From the NCBI GenBank assembly GCA_027019335.1, contig JALUWV010000048.1, positions 1-56,943 of the forward strand: DNA of 56,943 nt, given 5' to 3'. This document shows positions 26,534 through 36,302 of this stretch, piece by piece. Position 1 is the first letter of the stretch. Each line of letters opens with the position of its first letter. The notes under the pieces are model-generated. The model was given only the letters and a program-made list of their open reading frames with translations. It did not search any database and was not told the origin of the DNA. The position numbers were made by a program, and so were the translations under genes. Origin of the DNA: Sulfurimonas sp. GTDB lineage: Bacteria > Campylobacterota > Campylobacteria > Campylobacterales > Sulfurimonadaceae.

Positions 26534-27388
26534 ATGCAAGCTTCTCCTCTCTCTAAAATAAGCTTAGAGAGAAGGGAGTTTCTCGTCAAACGCGATGATT
26601 TGTTTGACCCCTTTCTTAGCGGCAATAAATACCGTAAACTCCATGTACTTCTTAATACCCCGCAAAACCGATATAAAAAAATCATCTCCTATGGTGGAAC
26701 ACAATCAAATGCGATGCTCGCTATTGCTGCTATGTGCAAGCAAAAAAAGTGGAAATTTGTTTACTACACAAAGCCCGTCAGTAGTGTTCAAAAAGAGCAA
26801 ACTTTTGGAAACTTTCATCAAGCTAAACTTTTAGGTATGGAGCATATTGAGCTAGATACTACGCTTTATAAAGATTATATTGCAAGTTTAGATGTGATAA
26901 AAGAGGAAGACACTTATATCATAGACCAAGGGGGTGCTGATGAAAGTGCGCGGCAGGGTCTTGAAGTCTTAGCACAAGAGATACTAGCACAAGATTGTGG
27001 TGTCACAAGTCTTGCAACTCCTTCAGGTACAGGAACAACAGCGCTCTTTTTAGCACTTGCCTTACCTGAGTACAAAGTTTATACAACTCCTTGTATCGGG
27101 GATGTAGCATATCTCAAAGAGCAGATGCTCTCACTTGCTAATATTCCTTCTAATCTTATCATTTTAGAACCTACGAAAAAGTACCATTTTGCAAAATTAT
27201 ATCCAGAATTCTTAGCGATGTATCAAAAAACAAAAACAGCAGGTGTAGAGTTTGACTTGCTTTATGCTCCTGCAATGTGGTTGGCACTTTTAGCACAAAC
27301 AGAAGAAAAAATATTATATATTCATAGTGGGGGAGTGAGTGGGAACGAGAGTATGCTTGCGCGATACTCTCAAAAGTTTAGTCGATAA
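26534..27388 (+). CDS. ACC deaminase / D-cysteine desulfhydrase-like PLP enzyme
   Basis: A 284-residue fold-type II PLP enzyme. The PLP Lys lies in SGNKYRKLHVLL near residue 33, the phosphate- and substrate-binding loop is SYGGTQSNAMLA near 54, and TPSGTGTTALFLAL near 160 binds PLP phosphate. The family includes 1-aminocyclopropane-1-carboxylate deaminases and D-cysteine desulfhydrases. It is somewhat shorter than the usual 320-340 residues, so the precise substrate is uncertain. The ATG follows the foldase stop with no gap. The 3' end overlaps the convergent nitroreductase. Confidence 0.82.
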   Translation: MQASPLSKISLERREFLVKRDDLFDPFLSGNKYRKLHVLLNTPQNRYKKIISYGGTQSNAMLAIAAMCKQKKWKFVYYTKPVSSVQKEQTFGNFHQAKLLGMEHIELDTTLYKDYIASLDVIKEEDTYIIDQGGADESARQGLEVLAQEILAQDCGVTSLATPSGTGTTALFLALALPEYKVYTTPCIGDVAYLKEQMLSLANIPSNLIILEPTKKYHFAKLYPEFLAMYQKTKTAGVEFDLLYAPAMWLALLAQTEEKILYIHSGGVSGNESMLARYSQKFSR

Positions 27389-28058
27389 AAGTAACGGCTT
27401 CTTCAAGTTTTACTTTTTGAGGTTGGTAGGTGTTGATTTTTGCATTTTCATCTGCATAGCCGAGAACGACACTATAAAGAAGTGCTAAATTTTCAGGAAC
27501 TTCAAGTTCTTGTGCAACTACACGACCAAATTCAGTTGTAGAGCCTTGCGGGCATGAGTCTATCCCAAACTCTTGTGCAGCAAGCATGATACTTTGCATA
27601 TATGCACCACAGTCTATGAAAGCTCCCGATGCACCATCTATATTTGCTTTTGATGTAAAAACAAAAATGACACTGCTTGCACCAAACCAACGAAAATTAT
27701 CTTTCCACATTTGAAGTCTTGTTTCATCATCTTTTCTATCTACTTCCATGAGTTTGTAAAGCCCTGCACCTGTTACGATACGGCGTTTTTTGTAGGGATT
27801 TGTCCATTTTACAGGATAGTACTGCACATCTTGGTCGTTGGTAAAACCAGCATCCATTTTTTCCATAATGGCATTACCTACTTTGGAAAGGGTAGCTTCA
27901 TTTGTCACTGCATAAGTGACCCATGGTTGCATATTGGCACCGCTTGGAGTCATCCCAGCAGCAGTTAAAATTTTTTCTAGTATATCTTTTGGTATTTTTT
28001 TATCTGTATATACTCTTTTTGAAGAGCGTTTTTTTAAAGCTTCTAAAACAGTTGGCAT
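27378..28058 (-). CDS. Nitroreductase-family flavoprotein
   Basis: A 226-residue FMN-dependent NAD(P)H oxidoreductase. Landmarks are RSSKRVYTDKKIP near the N-terminus (FMN phosphate contact), MTPSGANMQPWVTYA near 35, and QSIMLAAQEFGIDSCPQGS near 145. Such enzymes reduce nitro compounds, quinones or flavin analogues. It is divergent from clpB and overlaps the convergent PLP enzyme by 11 bases. No specific substrate can be assigned. Confidence 0.9.
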   Translation of the reverse strand: MPTVLEALKKRSSKRVYTDKKIPKDILEKILTAAGMTPSGANMQPWVTYAVTNEATLSKVGNAIMEKMDAGFTNDQDVQYYPVKWTNPYKKRRIVTGAGLYKLMEVDRKDDETRLQMWKDNFRWFGASSVIFVFTSKANIDGASGAFIDCGAYMQSIMLAAQEFGIDSCPQGSTTEFGRVVAQELEVPENLALLYSVVLGYADENAKINTYQPQKVKLEEAVTFID

Positions 28059-28155
28059 GTATAATTCCTAATTTATTTTTATAATTATATCGAATTACTT
28101 AAAAAGTTTTGCTTAGAGCAATATTTTTGCTTATAATGCTTTGTAGCTAAACTAA

Positions 28156-28176
28156 CTTGACAAACATACACTCAAC
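28156..28176. promoter_or_regulatory. HAIR-like HspR operator overlapping the clpB -35 box
   Basis: CTTGACA, exactly seven bases, then ACTCAAC. This matches 11 of 14 positions of the HAIR consensus CTTGAGT-N7-ACTCAAG bound by the heat-shock repressor HspR. Its left arm overlaps the clpB -35 TTGACA. HspR is known to repress chaperone genes in Helicobacter and Campylobacter. Confidence 0.55.
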
Positions 28177-28186
28177 TTGATATAAT
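28157..28186 (+). promoter_or_regulatory. Consensus sigma70 promoter of clpB
   Basis: A perfect TTGACA (28157-28162) and perfect TATAAT (28181-28186) are separated by 18 bases. They lie upstream of AAGGA and the ATG at 28215. Such a strong promoter fits a gene held down by a repressor and released on heat shock. Confidence 0.8.
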
Positions 28187-28214
28187 ACGAGTAATTTAAT
28201 ACAAGGATTGAATT

Positions 28215-30797
28215 ATGAATAATAATATATTTGAAAAATTAACACACAATATGACGCAAACAATAGAGAGTGCTGTCTCTTTAGCACTCCATAATAAAAA
28301 TCAAGAAGTGCAAATAGAACATTTTTTATGGGCATTGTTGGCAAACTCAGATTCTGTTTTAAATCAAATGCTTCGTAAAATGAATGTCGATAAGGTAGCA
28401 TTGGAACTTGATGTGAAAAGTTTGAGTGAAAAACTACCAAAATCTTCAAGTGTAAGTAAAGAAAACATAAAATTGTCGAAAAATTTTGTGCAGTCTTTAG
28501 AAAATGGTGCAGGATTGATGACTCAAAATGGCGATAGCTTTTTAGCTGTTGACACCTATATACTAGCAAATCTAAAAACAGAACCTTTTGTGTCTTTACT
28601 CCCAAAATACATTGATATGCTAGAGTTTACAAAAAATCTTGAGGCAACACGTGGTGGTGCGAAGATAGACTCACAAAGTGCAGATGAAACCTTAGAATCT
28701 TTAGATAAATATGGCATTGATTTAACAAAAGAAGCAGCAGAGGGAAAACTTTCTCCTGTAATCGGTCGGGATGAAGAGATAACACGTATGATGCAGATTC
28801 TCATACGTAAAACAAAAAATAATCCTATGCTTTTAGGTGAACCAGGGGTTGGTAAAACAGCACTTGTTGAGGGACTTGCACAAAGAATCCAAAGTGGTAA
28901 TGTACCAACATCTTTACAAAACAAGCGAGTGGTGGCACTGGATATGTCAGCACTTATCGCAGGTGCAAAATACAGAGGAGAGTTTGAAGATAGACTCAAA
29001 GCAGTTATCGATGAGGTAAAAGAAAATGGAAAAATCATCCTCTTTATCGATGAAATTCACACTATCGTTGGGGCAGGTGCGAGTGAGGGGTCTATGGATG
29101 CTGCAAATATCTTAAAACCTGCACTTGCTAGGGGAGAACTTCATACGATTGGGGCAACAACACTCAAAGAGTATAGAAAATACTTTGAAAAAGATGCAGC
29201 TTTGCAACGCCGATTTTTACCGATTAACTTAGATGAACCGACTGTAAATCAATCGCTACAAATTTTACGTGGGATTAAAGAGAGACTAGAAACACATCAT
29301 AATGTAACGATTACTGATAGTGCTTTAGTGGCAGCAGCAAGACTCTCTGACAGATATATTGCTGATAGATTTTTACCAGATAAAGCGATAGACTTAATCG
29401 ATGAGGCTGCAGCTGAGTTAAAAATGCAAATAGAATCTGAGCCAAATGTGCTAAGCCGTGCAAAACGCAACTTATCAGAGTTGATGGTAGAAAAAGAAGC
29501 ACTTAAAATGGAAAAAACTCCTGCGAATGAAAAGCGTTTAGAGGAGATAGAAAAAGAGCTGGCTGATGTAGATGAAGAGGTTAGAAAACTTGAAGGGCAA
29601 TTTAACACAGAAAAAGAGGTTTTTGAAAAAATTTCTACGATTAAAAATGACATAGAAAATAAACGCCGTGAAGCAACTCTCGCAAAAAATGCAAGTGATT
29701 TTAATAAAGCAGCAGAGATAGAGTATGGAGATATTCCAAAACTTTTAGCAGAAGAGAAAACCATCAATGAAAACTGGGATAAACTCCAAGCAACTGGAAC
29801 GCTTCTAAAAAATAGTGTAGATGAAGATTCTATAGCTTCTGTTGTCTCGCGTTGGACGCATATTCCTGTCAATAAAATGCTCCAAACTGAGCAGACAAAA
29901 ATACTTCATGTTGAAGAAGAACTCAACAAAACAGTTATCGGACAAGGTAAGGCTACCCATGCAGTTGCACGTGCTATCAAACGTAACAAAGCAGGTTTAA
30001 GTAGTGCCAATTCACCGATTGGGAGTTTTCTTTTTTTAGGGCCAACAGGGGTCGGAAAAACACAGACCGCCAAAACACTTGCAAACTTTTTGTTTGATAG
30101 CGAAGAGGCACTCATCAGAATAGATATGAGTGAGTATATGGAAAAACATGCAGTTTCACGTTTAGTGGGTGCAGCACCTGGGTATGTAGGCTATGATGAG
30201 GGTGGACAACTCACAGAAGCAGTAAGAAGAAAACCTTATAGTGTTGTTTTGTTTGATGAGGTAGAAAAAGCACATCCTGATGTTTTTAATGTGCTATTAC
30301 AAGTGCTTGATGATGGAAGATTAACCGATAACAAAGGGGTAACTGTTGATTTTTCAAATACTATCATCATTTTGACATCCAATATCGCAAGTGACAAGAT
30401 TATCAATCATGCAGGCAGTGAAGATTTAGATGCAATGGTTATGGGTGAACTTAAACAGGCATTTAAACCAGAATTTTTAAATCGTTTAGATGATGTTGTC
30501 ATCTTTAATGCACTCGGTGAAGCACAAATTGTAGATATTGTCGATATTTTCTTCCAAGAGATAGCAGGTAAAGTTAAAGATAGAGATATTACATTGACTT
30601 TAAGTCAAGAAGCAAAAGCATATATTGCTAAAGCAGGATTTGACCCTATTTATGGAGCAAGACCACTTAAACGTGCATTGTATGAGATAGTAGAAGATAG
30701 ACTTGCAGATCTGATTTTAGAAGGAAAAGTGACAGAAGGCTCAAAAGTCACATTTGAAATAGAAGATGGTAAAATTGTAGTTAAATTAGGTGCTTAA
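28215..30797 (+). CDS. clpB: ATP-dependent chaperone ClpB
   Basis: An 860-residue Hsp100 disaggregase that works with DnaK to dissolve protein aggregates. The order is an N-terminal Clp-N domain (1-150), AAA1 with Walker [10 protein letters not shown] near 206, the long coiled-coil M-domain (about 405-525) that separates ClpB from ClpA, AAA2 with Walker [10 protein letters not shown] near 608, and the C-terminal D2-small domain ([14 protein letters not shown]). AAGGA lies seven bases before the ATG. The stop overlaps the convergent DUF445 gene. Confidence 0.98.
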   Translation: MNNNIFEKLTHNMTQTIESAVSLALHNKNQEVQIEHFLWALLANSDSVLNQMLRKMNVDKVALELDVKSLSEKLPKSSSVSKENIKLSKNFVQSLENGAGLMTQNGDSFLAVDTYILANLKTEPFVSLLPKYIDMLEFTKNLEATRGGAKIDSQSADETLESLDKYGIDLTKEAAEGKLSPVIGRDEEITRMMQILIRKTKNNPMLLGEPGVGKTALVEGLAQRIQSGNVPTSLQNKRVVALDMSALIAGAKYRGEFEDRLKAVIDEVKENGKIILFIDEIHTIVGAGASEGSMDAANILKPALARGELHTIGATTLKEYRKYFEKDAALQRRFLPINLDEPTVNQSLQILRGIKERLETHHNVTITDSALVAAARLSDRYIADRFLPDKAIDLIDEAAAELKMQIESEPNVLSRAKRNLSELMVEKEALKMEKTPANEKRLEEIEKELADVDEEVRKLEGQFNTEKEVFEKISTIKNDIENKRREATLAKNASDFNKAAEIEYGDIPKLLAEEKTINENWDKLQATGTLLKNSVDEDSIASVVSRWTHIPVNKMLQTEQTKILHVEEELNKTVIGQGKATHAVARAIKRNKAGLSSANSPIGSFLFLGPTGVGKTQTAKTLANFLFDSEEALIRIDMSEYMEKHAVSRLVGAAPGYVGYDEGGQLTEAVRRKPYSVVLFDEVEKAHPDVFNVLLQVLDDGRLTDNKGVTVDFSNTIIILTSNIASDKIINHAGSEDLDAMVMGELKQAFKPEFLNRLDDVVIFNALGEAQIVDIVDIFFQEIAGKVKDRDITLTLSQEAKAYIAKAGFDPIYGARPLKRALYEIVEDRLADLILEGKVTEGSKVTFEIEDGKIVVKLGA

Positions 30798-31501
30798 ACT
30801 AAAAAAGAGGAGATGAATCCTATCACTCCTCCCAAGATTCCACCCCAGACAACGAGCCAGTCAAGATGCTCTTTAATGAGTTTTTGAACAATCTCTTTCA
30901 CCATCTCTGGTGTTAAAATCTCTAATCTTTTGTCAATCACATTTTCAATAGAGCGGAGCATATCGATGTTGAGTGAGGAGTTCTTTAGCTGCTCTCTCAA
31001 TGTCTGTGTGAACTCATTTGAGTTGACAATACTTGCGACAGAGTTTTTCATTTTTAGCACAAAAGGTTCTTTGAGTCCTTCAAGTGCAGCTACACCACCA
31101 AACATTCCAAGCATACCTCCTAGTGGAGACTCCATAACTGTTTGTGAGAGAGCATCAAAGGCAGGAGTGAAGTTTGTTTTTTGGATGATAGGTTCTAAGT
31201 CAATCTTTTTTTCTTCATTGTTAAAAAAATTCTCTAACTGTTCAAGGGTAAAAAATTCATGCATCATCAGGTTTTTTATAGAAGATTTAAAAGCTTCAAA
31301 ACGTAGAGGAATAACTCCTGAACCATAGAGAAAAGGAACTTTCTCAAAAAGCATATAAATAGCAAGCTGATTTGTTATAGCCCCTGAGAGTGCAAAAAGA
31401 CCTATGTAGAGGAGGGCGGAGTTATAAACAGGGAGTACAAATGAGAGGAATACAAAAAGCATGGCAATGGTATTTGTGATAAAACTTTTATTGAATTTCA
31501 A
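30794..31501 (-). CDS. DUF445 membrane protein
   Basis: A 235-residue protein with an N-terminal helix pair ([20 protein letters not shown], then [20 protein letters not shown]) and a C-terminal helix ([19 protein letters not shown]), enclosing a charged helical domain. The features [11 protein letters not shown] and [15 protein letters not shown] are typical of DUF445/YheB. The family function is unknown. The start is TTG with AAGGA seven bases upstream. The stop overlaps that of clpB by three to four bases. Confidence 0.85.
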   Translation of the reverse strand: MKFNKSFITNTIAMLFVFLSFVLPVYNSALLYIGLFALSGAITNQLAIYMLFEKVPFLYGSGVIPLRFEAFKSSIKNLMMHEFFTLEQLENFFNNEEKKIDLEPIIQKTNFTPAFDALSQTVMESPLGGMLGMFGGVAALEGLKEPFVLKMKNSVASIVNSNEFTQTLREQLKNSSLNIDMLRSIENVIDKRLEILTPEMVKEIVQKLIKEHLDWLVVWGGILGGVIGFISSFLV

Positions 31502-31570
31502 GATAATTTCCTTTTAAAAGCAAAATTATATACTAAAAGTGTATCATTACAAAAAATTTAGGAGATTTTT

Positions 31571-32044
31571 ATGAAAGAAGAGAGTTATTTATTATTTGAA
31601 AAAGAGAGTTTCGCAAACATTACAACCACTATAGCTGATGAACTTGAAAAACGCAATGAGTCTCCTTTTTGGAAAGATAAGGTTGTCCCTTTTTCTCAAG
31701 CGATACTCAGTGTACTTATCCCTTTGCGAGACCAAGGAGTACTTTTTAATCCACAAGGAAAGAAAGAAACACTTTTAACTCCGGAACTTTTTTTAGAATG
31801 GAATGATTTTGTGAGTTTAAAAACACTTGCATTTACACTTCAAAAATCAAATGAGCAAGGGAAGCTTTTGCGTACTTCTTTAAGTGAAGAGGAGACAAAA
31901 AGATATAAAGAGATAGATTTGAAATTGTTAGGAGATTATCTGAGTAAATATAGTGTTAATCTCGAATATGAAAATTTAGACTTCCCAATCTCTAATTATA
32001 ACTTACATCAAGGTGTAAGTAATGTGATAAAATCACTTTTATAA
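31571..32044 (+). CDS. Hypothetical cytoplasmic protein
   Basis: A 157-residue acidic protein without signal peptide or membrane helix. It has a mixed alpha-helical pattern with a hydrophobic centre (VVPFSQAILSVLIPLRDQG near residue 38). It is not recognised. AGGAG lies close before the ATG. It is divergent from the DUF445 gene and is followed by the LolA-like gene, which has its own promoter. Confidence 0.7.
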   Translation: MKEESYLLFEKESFANITTTIADELEKRNESPFWKDKVVPFSQAILSVLIPLRDQGVLFNPQGKKETLLTPELFLEWNDFVSLKTLAFTLQKSNEQGKLLRTSLSEEETKRYKEIDLKLLGDYLSKYSVNLEYENLDFPISNYNLHQGVSNVIKSLL

Positions 32045-32056
32045 GAAAAATTATGA

Positions 32057-32062
32057 TATAAT
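32057..32062 (+). promoter_or_regulatory. -10 box of a probable leaderless transcript (LolA-like gene)
   Basis: TATAAT preceded by TATGA ends eight bases before the ATG at 32071, with only T/A and no ribosome binding site between. Confidence 0.5.
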
Positions 32063-32070
32063 TTTTTATT

Positions 32071-32991
32071 ATGAAATGGATTGTATCACTTTTACTCACA
32101 ACGACACTTTTTGCCACTGTTGATATACATCTCTCTTATCCAAAAAAGAGTGATGCAAATGAAATAGCAAGACAGGTTTATTTTGTAAATCATCAATTTT
32201 ATCTTAAAAATCAAATCTTAAAATCAACAAAGACAAAAAGTTTGCTTGTTGTTAAAAAACCATATGGCAAGAAGCCTATGGTTATTAGAGTTGAACGCTA
32301 TTTAAACAATAATTATGAAAATGGTTTGATAAAGTCAAAAGATTTAATCATATTTCGTTCTACAAACCTCAAAGGTACGGGTGTTCTGACAAAAGAGTTT
32401 CGTGATGAGAGCAAATCGCTTGATATTAGAATGTGGTTTCCCGCTTTAAGAAAAGTAAGACGTATGGCAGAACCTTCCAAAAATATGGGGTATAGTGCTG
32501 CAGATGTTGCCTTTTTAGAAGAGGCAAAACTACGAAGATTAAGTGATGATGTTTATACACTTATGGATACCCAAGAGATGACTTTTCATTTTCGTCAGAT
32601 GCAAATTCCAGCTTCACAACTCACACGCTATACAAAACAACTACCACAAAAGAAAAAGAGTTTAACTGCAGAAGTTTTTATCCTCAAAGCTGTTCCTCAT
32701 GAAAATGCTTGGTATGATTATCGTGTCGGTTATGTAGATACAAAGCATTTTACAACATATAGAAGTAAATTTTATAAAGATGGAAAGATTGTAAAAATTA
32801 TAGATAGACAATGGGAAAAAATCGACTCACTCAAAGATGAAAGAGCCTACATGTGGTACTATTGGTATAGTGTCAATCCTGAAACAAAATTTGAAACAGT
32901 TAACTTTGTCCCAAGAAGCATCGTGAAAAATAATGTTAAAAAGTATAAATCATCTTTTTGGAGTGAGAGAACACTTCGTAAATTAAAATGA
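32071..32991 (+). CDS. Exported LolA-like outer membrane lipoprotein-sorting family protein
   Basis: A 306-residue periplasmic protein with signal peptide MKWIVSLLLTTTLFA. The core has IRMWFPALRKVRRM near residue 128 and SAADVAFLEEAKLR near 148, which resembles the LolA-like family (PF17131) of putative lipoprotein or lipid carriers often partnered with RND/MmpL transporters. No such transporter is adjacent here. The start lacks a ribosome binding site and follows a -10 box closely. The function is inferred only from the fold family. Confidence 0.75.
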   Translation: MKWIVSLLLTTTLFATVDIHLSYPKKSDANEIARQVYFVNHQFYLKNQILKSTKTKSLLVVKKPYGKKPMVIRVERYLNNNYENGLIKSKDLIIFRSTNLKGTGVLTKEFRDESKSLDIRMWFPALRKVRRMAEPSKNMGYSAADVAFLEEAKLRRLSDDVYTLMDTQEMTFHFRQMQIPASQLTRYTKQLPQKKKSLTAEVFILKAVPHENAWYDYRVGYVDTKHFTTYRSKFYKDGKIVKIIDRQWEKIDSLKDERAYMWYYWYSVNPETKFETVNFVPRSIVKNNVKKYKSSFWSERTLRKLK

Positions 32992-32993
32992 TT

Positions 32994-33125
32994 TTAATGC
33001 AAGAATAAAAGATACAAAATTCCCCATAAAATAAAGATAAAAAACCCTAGTATGGAGAAAACAAAAATAACTCGTATACTAAAATAGTAAAGAAACTTTA
33101 CAAATGAAGGAGTTTTGATGTTACA
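32994..33125 (-). other. Start-less open frame encoding one membrane helix, in frame after the rhodanese stop
   Basis: Immediately after the TAG of the rhodanese gene, the same frame is open for 43 codons and encodes IKTPSFVKFLYYF and then a strongly hydrophobic helix ending LYLLFLH. No ATG, GTG or TTG lies near its beginning; the natural first codon would be ATC at 33119-33117. It could be a small membrane protein with a rare start codon, a decayed gene, or a readthrough extension of the rhodanese. Confidence 0.35.
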
Positions 33126-33524
33126 CTACTTCATATACTTATAAGTTTTTAAATGTATGCCTCTTGTCGCATAATCCATACCGCCTTTGAGGTTAATAAC
33201 CTTATAATTGAGCTTTTCAGAAAGAAAAGGGGCAAGCATCGAAGTTCTACTACCAGAATGGCAAATAATTGCAAAAGGTTTTTTTGTATCAACGGCCTTG
33301 TTGAGTTTGGTTAAAAAGGCATTGATGTCATAATTACCGCGTTCATCAAAAAAAGTGATAGGGATAGCATTTGCTAAGAGACCCGTTTCTCTCCACTCTC
33401 CAGCTGTTCGTATATCTACGATAGGAACCTTAGAATCAATAAACTTTTGTGAGATATACTCGTTTGTGAGTTCTGCCATGAGTGAAGCAGAAAGTAAGAT
33501 AAGGGCTAAAAATAATTTTTTCAA
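33126..33524 (-). CDS. Periplasmic rhodanese-like domain protein
   Basis: A 132-residue single-domain sulfurtransferase-like protein. The signal peptide MKKLFLALILLSASLMAE indicates export. The active-site loop is ICHSGSRTSM with the catalytic Cys, preceded by VPIVDIRTAGEWRETG. The start taken is the TTG at 33524 with GGAG six bases upstream; the TTG at 33536 is also in frame but would place charged residues in front of the signal. A role in periplasmic sulfur transfer fits a sulfur-oxidising bacterium, which is inferred. Confidence 0.88.
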   Translation of the reverse strand: MKKLFLALILLSASLMAELTNEYISQKFIDSKVPIVDIRTAGEWRETGLLANAIPITFFDERGNYDINAFLTKLNKAVDTKKPFAIICHSGSRTSMLAPFLSEKLNYKVINLKGGMDYATRGIHLKTYKYMK

Positions 33525-33580
33525 TTTTTTCTCCAAAATAAAGTGTATAATTATAGCAACAAATAAATAATAGGTTTAAA

Positions 33581-33952
33581 ATGGCAGCATCTAAAAAAGC
33601 AGTTGAAAATGCAAATAGACTACGTTATATTCGTGCATTGGAACGGTTTCATAAAAGTATGATTTCTTATCTTACAAATACGGAAGCTTTAACACAAGAA
33701 CGCTTTGAAAAAAAGCTAGAAAATGCAATGAAATTACTTCAAAGAACAGAAGAAATCGCTTTGTATAAAGGTGAATTACAGGATTTACAAAATCTTGTTA
33801 AAAAAATGATAAGTTATCAAGATTCACAAGAAGATATTGACAATATAAAAGAAGAACTTTTGTACAGTGCGAACCAGTTAGAAAAGAGTAAAAATGCAAA
33901 GCGCTATAAAAAAGATAAACATATGAAGTCAAAATTTGATGATTGGGAGTAA
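33581..33952 (+). CDS. Hypothetical coiled-coil protein
   Basis: A 123-residue, Lys-rich, all-helical protein with predicted coiled coil over residues 40-105 and a basic tail (KRYKKDKHMKSKFDDWE). It has no signal or membrane segment. It is not recognised. It lies about 70 bases upstream of bamA in the same direction; bamA has its own AGGA, so co-transcription is possible but unproven. Confidence 0.7.
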   Translation: MAASKKAVENANRLRYIRALERFHKSMISYLTNTEALTQERFEKKLENAMKLLQRTEEIALYKGELQDLQNLVKKMISYQDSQEDIDNIKEELLYSANQLEKSKNAKRYKKDKHMKSKFDDWE

Positions 33953-34025
33953 ATTTAAAATAATTTACTTAGTATTAACCACTATATAGGTAAAATCTGT
34001 ATTATTTTTATAAATTAGGATATAA

Positions 34026-36302
34026 ATGAAATTTTTCTCAGCTCTTTTCATCACACTAATGGCAACAATGTTGTTTTCAGACATTGTTAAAAAAATCGAC
34101 TATAAAGGTCTTGTTCACATTTCTAAGCCTGTTGCTCTTCGCATGTTACCATTTGAAGTAGGGGATGATATAGATGAAAAAAAGGTAGATCTTGCAGTTC
34201 AAAAATATTTTCAACAAGGATACTTTAAAGATATTTGGGTCAGTTTTGATTCGGGAGATTTAGTTTTTAATTTTGTTGAAAAAGCTATTATCTCTAAAGT
34301 AGAACTCAAAGGCTGGAAGGATGATGACGAAGAGATTATGGCAAGTGTTGTGCAGATTAAAAAAGGCACACTTTATGACAAGAAAAAGTTAGAAGCAGCA
34401 AAGAAAAGAATTATTCAAGCTATGAGTCAAGATGGAAAAATTGACAGTGTAGTTGAGATAGAAACAAAGTATTTAGAAAATGGAAGTATTAAGGTTACTT
34501 TTGTAGCGAATGAAGGTGGTGAAATTATCATCGAAAAACTAAAATATAGTGGAGTAAAAGCACTTGATAGCGATGATTTTAATACAGTGATAGCGAATAA
34601 AGAGCATCAGTTTATGGGCTGGTTTTGGGGTAGAAATAGTGGAAAAATGAAACTCAAAGATTTAGAATATGATAACCTTAGAATCCGTGATTTTTATATG
34701 CAAAATGGTTATCTTGACTCGAAAGTAGATAAACCTTTTGTCCGTGTAAATTTTGATAATTATACAGCAGATATGAGTTATGAGATTTTTGAGGGTAAGC
34801 CCTATACCATACGAAAAATCACTATTGAGCAAGCTAAAGATGTTGCTACAGATGCAGAGATACGAGCAAAAATTACACTTGAAAAAGGGAAAGTGTTTAA
34901 CATTAAAACATTTCGAGAAGATGCTGAGAAGATTAAGACACTCATTGCAGATAAAAGTTATGCTTTTGTGCAAGTTGTTCCTGATTTGCGTAAAGATGAG
35001 AAAAAACATACAGTAGAGGTTGTTTTTAAAATTATGCCAGGTAAAAAAGTACAGATACGAAATGTACTTATCTCAGGCAATACTAGAACATTAGACAGAG
35101 TAGTGCGTCGTGAACTTTATCTTGGGCCGGGAGATATGTACTCTTTAACAGATTTAAAAGATTCTCGAAAATCTTTAGGGCGTTTAGGGTATTTTGATAG
35201 TAATACCATTGAAGAAAAACGTATAGATGACCATACTATGGATTTAATGGTAAAAGTGAAAGAAGCACCGACGGGGAATATCCAACTTGGTGGTGGTTAT
35301 GGAAGTTATGGTGGACTTTTAGTCAATATTGGACTCAATGATAGAAATATTTGGGGTTCAGGGATAAATATTGGAGTGAAAGCAGAAAAATCACAAGTCT
35401 CACAAAGTTACTCTTTTAGTATCTCAAATCCACGTTTGAATGATAGTGATTATAGTGGAAACTTCTCTATTTTCCATTCTGCTTATGATTATAATGATTA
35501 TACTGTTCTTACCGATGGACTCTCTTTTGGCACAGGACATAGATTTACGAGAAATATTACAGGTTTTGTAGGATATGGATACTCAAAAAATAGTTATGAT
35601 TTTGCGAATGATTTCAATACAACTCTTTATGGTAGTCAATCCTTTTTTGAAGCCTATGATAAGAGTGCAATAACTGTGAGTGCAAAATGGGATAGTACAG
35701 ATGATTTTTACTTACCTCGTGAGGGATTTGAACTCTCTCAAAGTTTTGAGTTCGCAGGTGTTGGAGCAAAGGCAAGTTTTGTAAAAAGTAAAACAAACTT
35801 TAGTATTTATCAAGGAATGGCGGATTATTTGAATTTTGATGCTATCTTTAGATATAAAGCTCGATTTTATACAATGGTTGACACAGGTTTTATTCCCTTA
35901 GCAGAAAAATTTTATATGGGCGGTATTGGTTCAGTAAGAGGGTATCAATCCTATTCACTGTCGCCAATGATTGCAGATTCTACAGGGTATGATACATATA
36001 ATGGACAAAGAATCCGCAGAGTTGGGGGAACAAGTACATTTTCAAACAATGTAGAGATGAGTTTACCACTCGTACCAAGTGCAAAAATGCGTTTAGTTAC
36101 TTTTGTGGATTGGGGTGTGATTACAGATAATGTAACATCTAATCTTGTAACTCAAAATATGATTAGCCGTGGCGGTTATGGTGCTGGGATAGAGTGGTTC
36201 TCTCCAGTGGGACCTATCCAGCTTATGTTTGCAAAACCATTATTTGAAAAACCAGATGATAAAACATCTGTATTTGAATTTACAATGGGACAAAGATTTT
36301 AG
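34026..36302 (+). CDS. bamA: Outer membrane protein assembly factor BamA
   Basis: A 758-residue Omp85 protein that inserts beta-barrel proteins into the outer membrane. After a short signal peptide there are five POTRA domains (about residues 20-410), beginning VKKIDYKGLVHI. The 16-stranded barrel follows, with the conserved lid-lock loop motif VRGYQ near 640 and the terminal signature ending in Phe (FEFTMGQRF). The length fits the family. The stop overlaps that of the convergent ppx gene, and the bamA terminator lies inside that gene. Confidence 0.97.
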   Translation: MKFFSALFITLMATMLFSDIVKKIDYKGLVHISKPVALRMLPFEVGDDIDEKKVDLAVQKYFQQGYFKDIWVSFDSGDLVFNFVEKAIISKVELKGWKDDDEEIMASVVQIKKGTLYDKKKLEAAKKRIIQAMSQDGKIDSVVEIETKYLENGSIKVTFVANEGGEIIIEKLKYSGVKALDSDDFNTVIANKEHQFMGWFWGRNSGKMKLKDLEYDNLRIRDFYMQNGYLDSKVDKPFVRVNFDNYTADMSYEIFEGKPYTIRKITIEQAKDVATDAEIRAKITLEKGKVFNIKTFREDAEKIKTLIADKSYAFVQVVPDLRKDEKKHTVEVVFKIMPGKKVQIRNVLISGNTRTLDRVVRRELYLGPGDMYSLTDLKDSRKSLGRLGYFDSNTIEEKRIDDHTMDLMVKVKEAPTGNIQLGGGYGSYGGLLVNIGLNDRNIWGSGINIGVKAEKSQVSQSYSFSISNPRLNDSDYSGNFSIFHSAYDYNDYTVLTDGLSFGTGHRFTRNITGFVGYGYSKNSYDFANDFNTTLYGSQSFFEAYDKSAITVSAKWDSTDDFYLPREGFELSQSFEFAGVGAKASFVKSKTNFSIYQGMADYLNFDAIFRYKARFYTMVDTGFIPLAEKFYMGGIGSVRGYQSYSLSPMIADSTGYDTYNGQRIRRVGGTSTFSNNVEMSLPLVPSAKMRLVTFVDWGVITDNVTSNLVTQNMISRGGYGAGIEWFSPVGPIQLMFAKPLFEKPDDKTSVFEFTMGQRF

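Noticed and set aside
28556..29872. Long minus-strand frames inside clpB
   Set aside because: They are antisense to a clear ClpB sequence, have Ser/Leu-rich shadow composition and no family resemblance.
33118..33144. Plus-strand 8-codon frame with a strong AAGGAG site (MLHYFIYL)
   Set aside because: It is very short, lies within the 3' end of the rhodanese gene on the other strand, and has no downstream gene to regulate.
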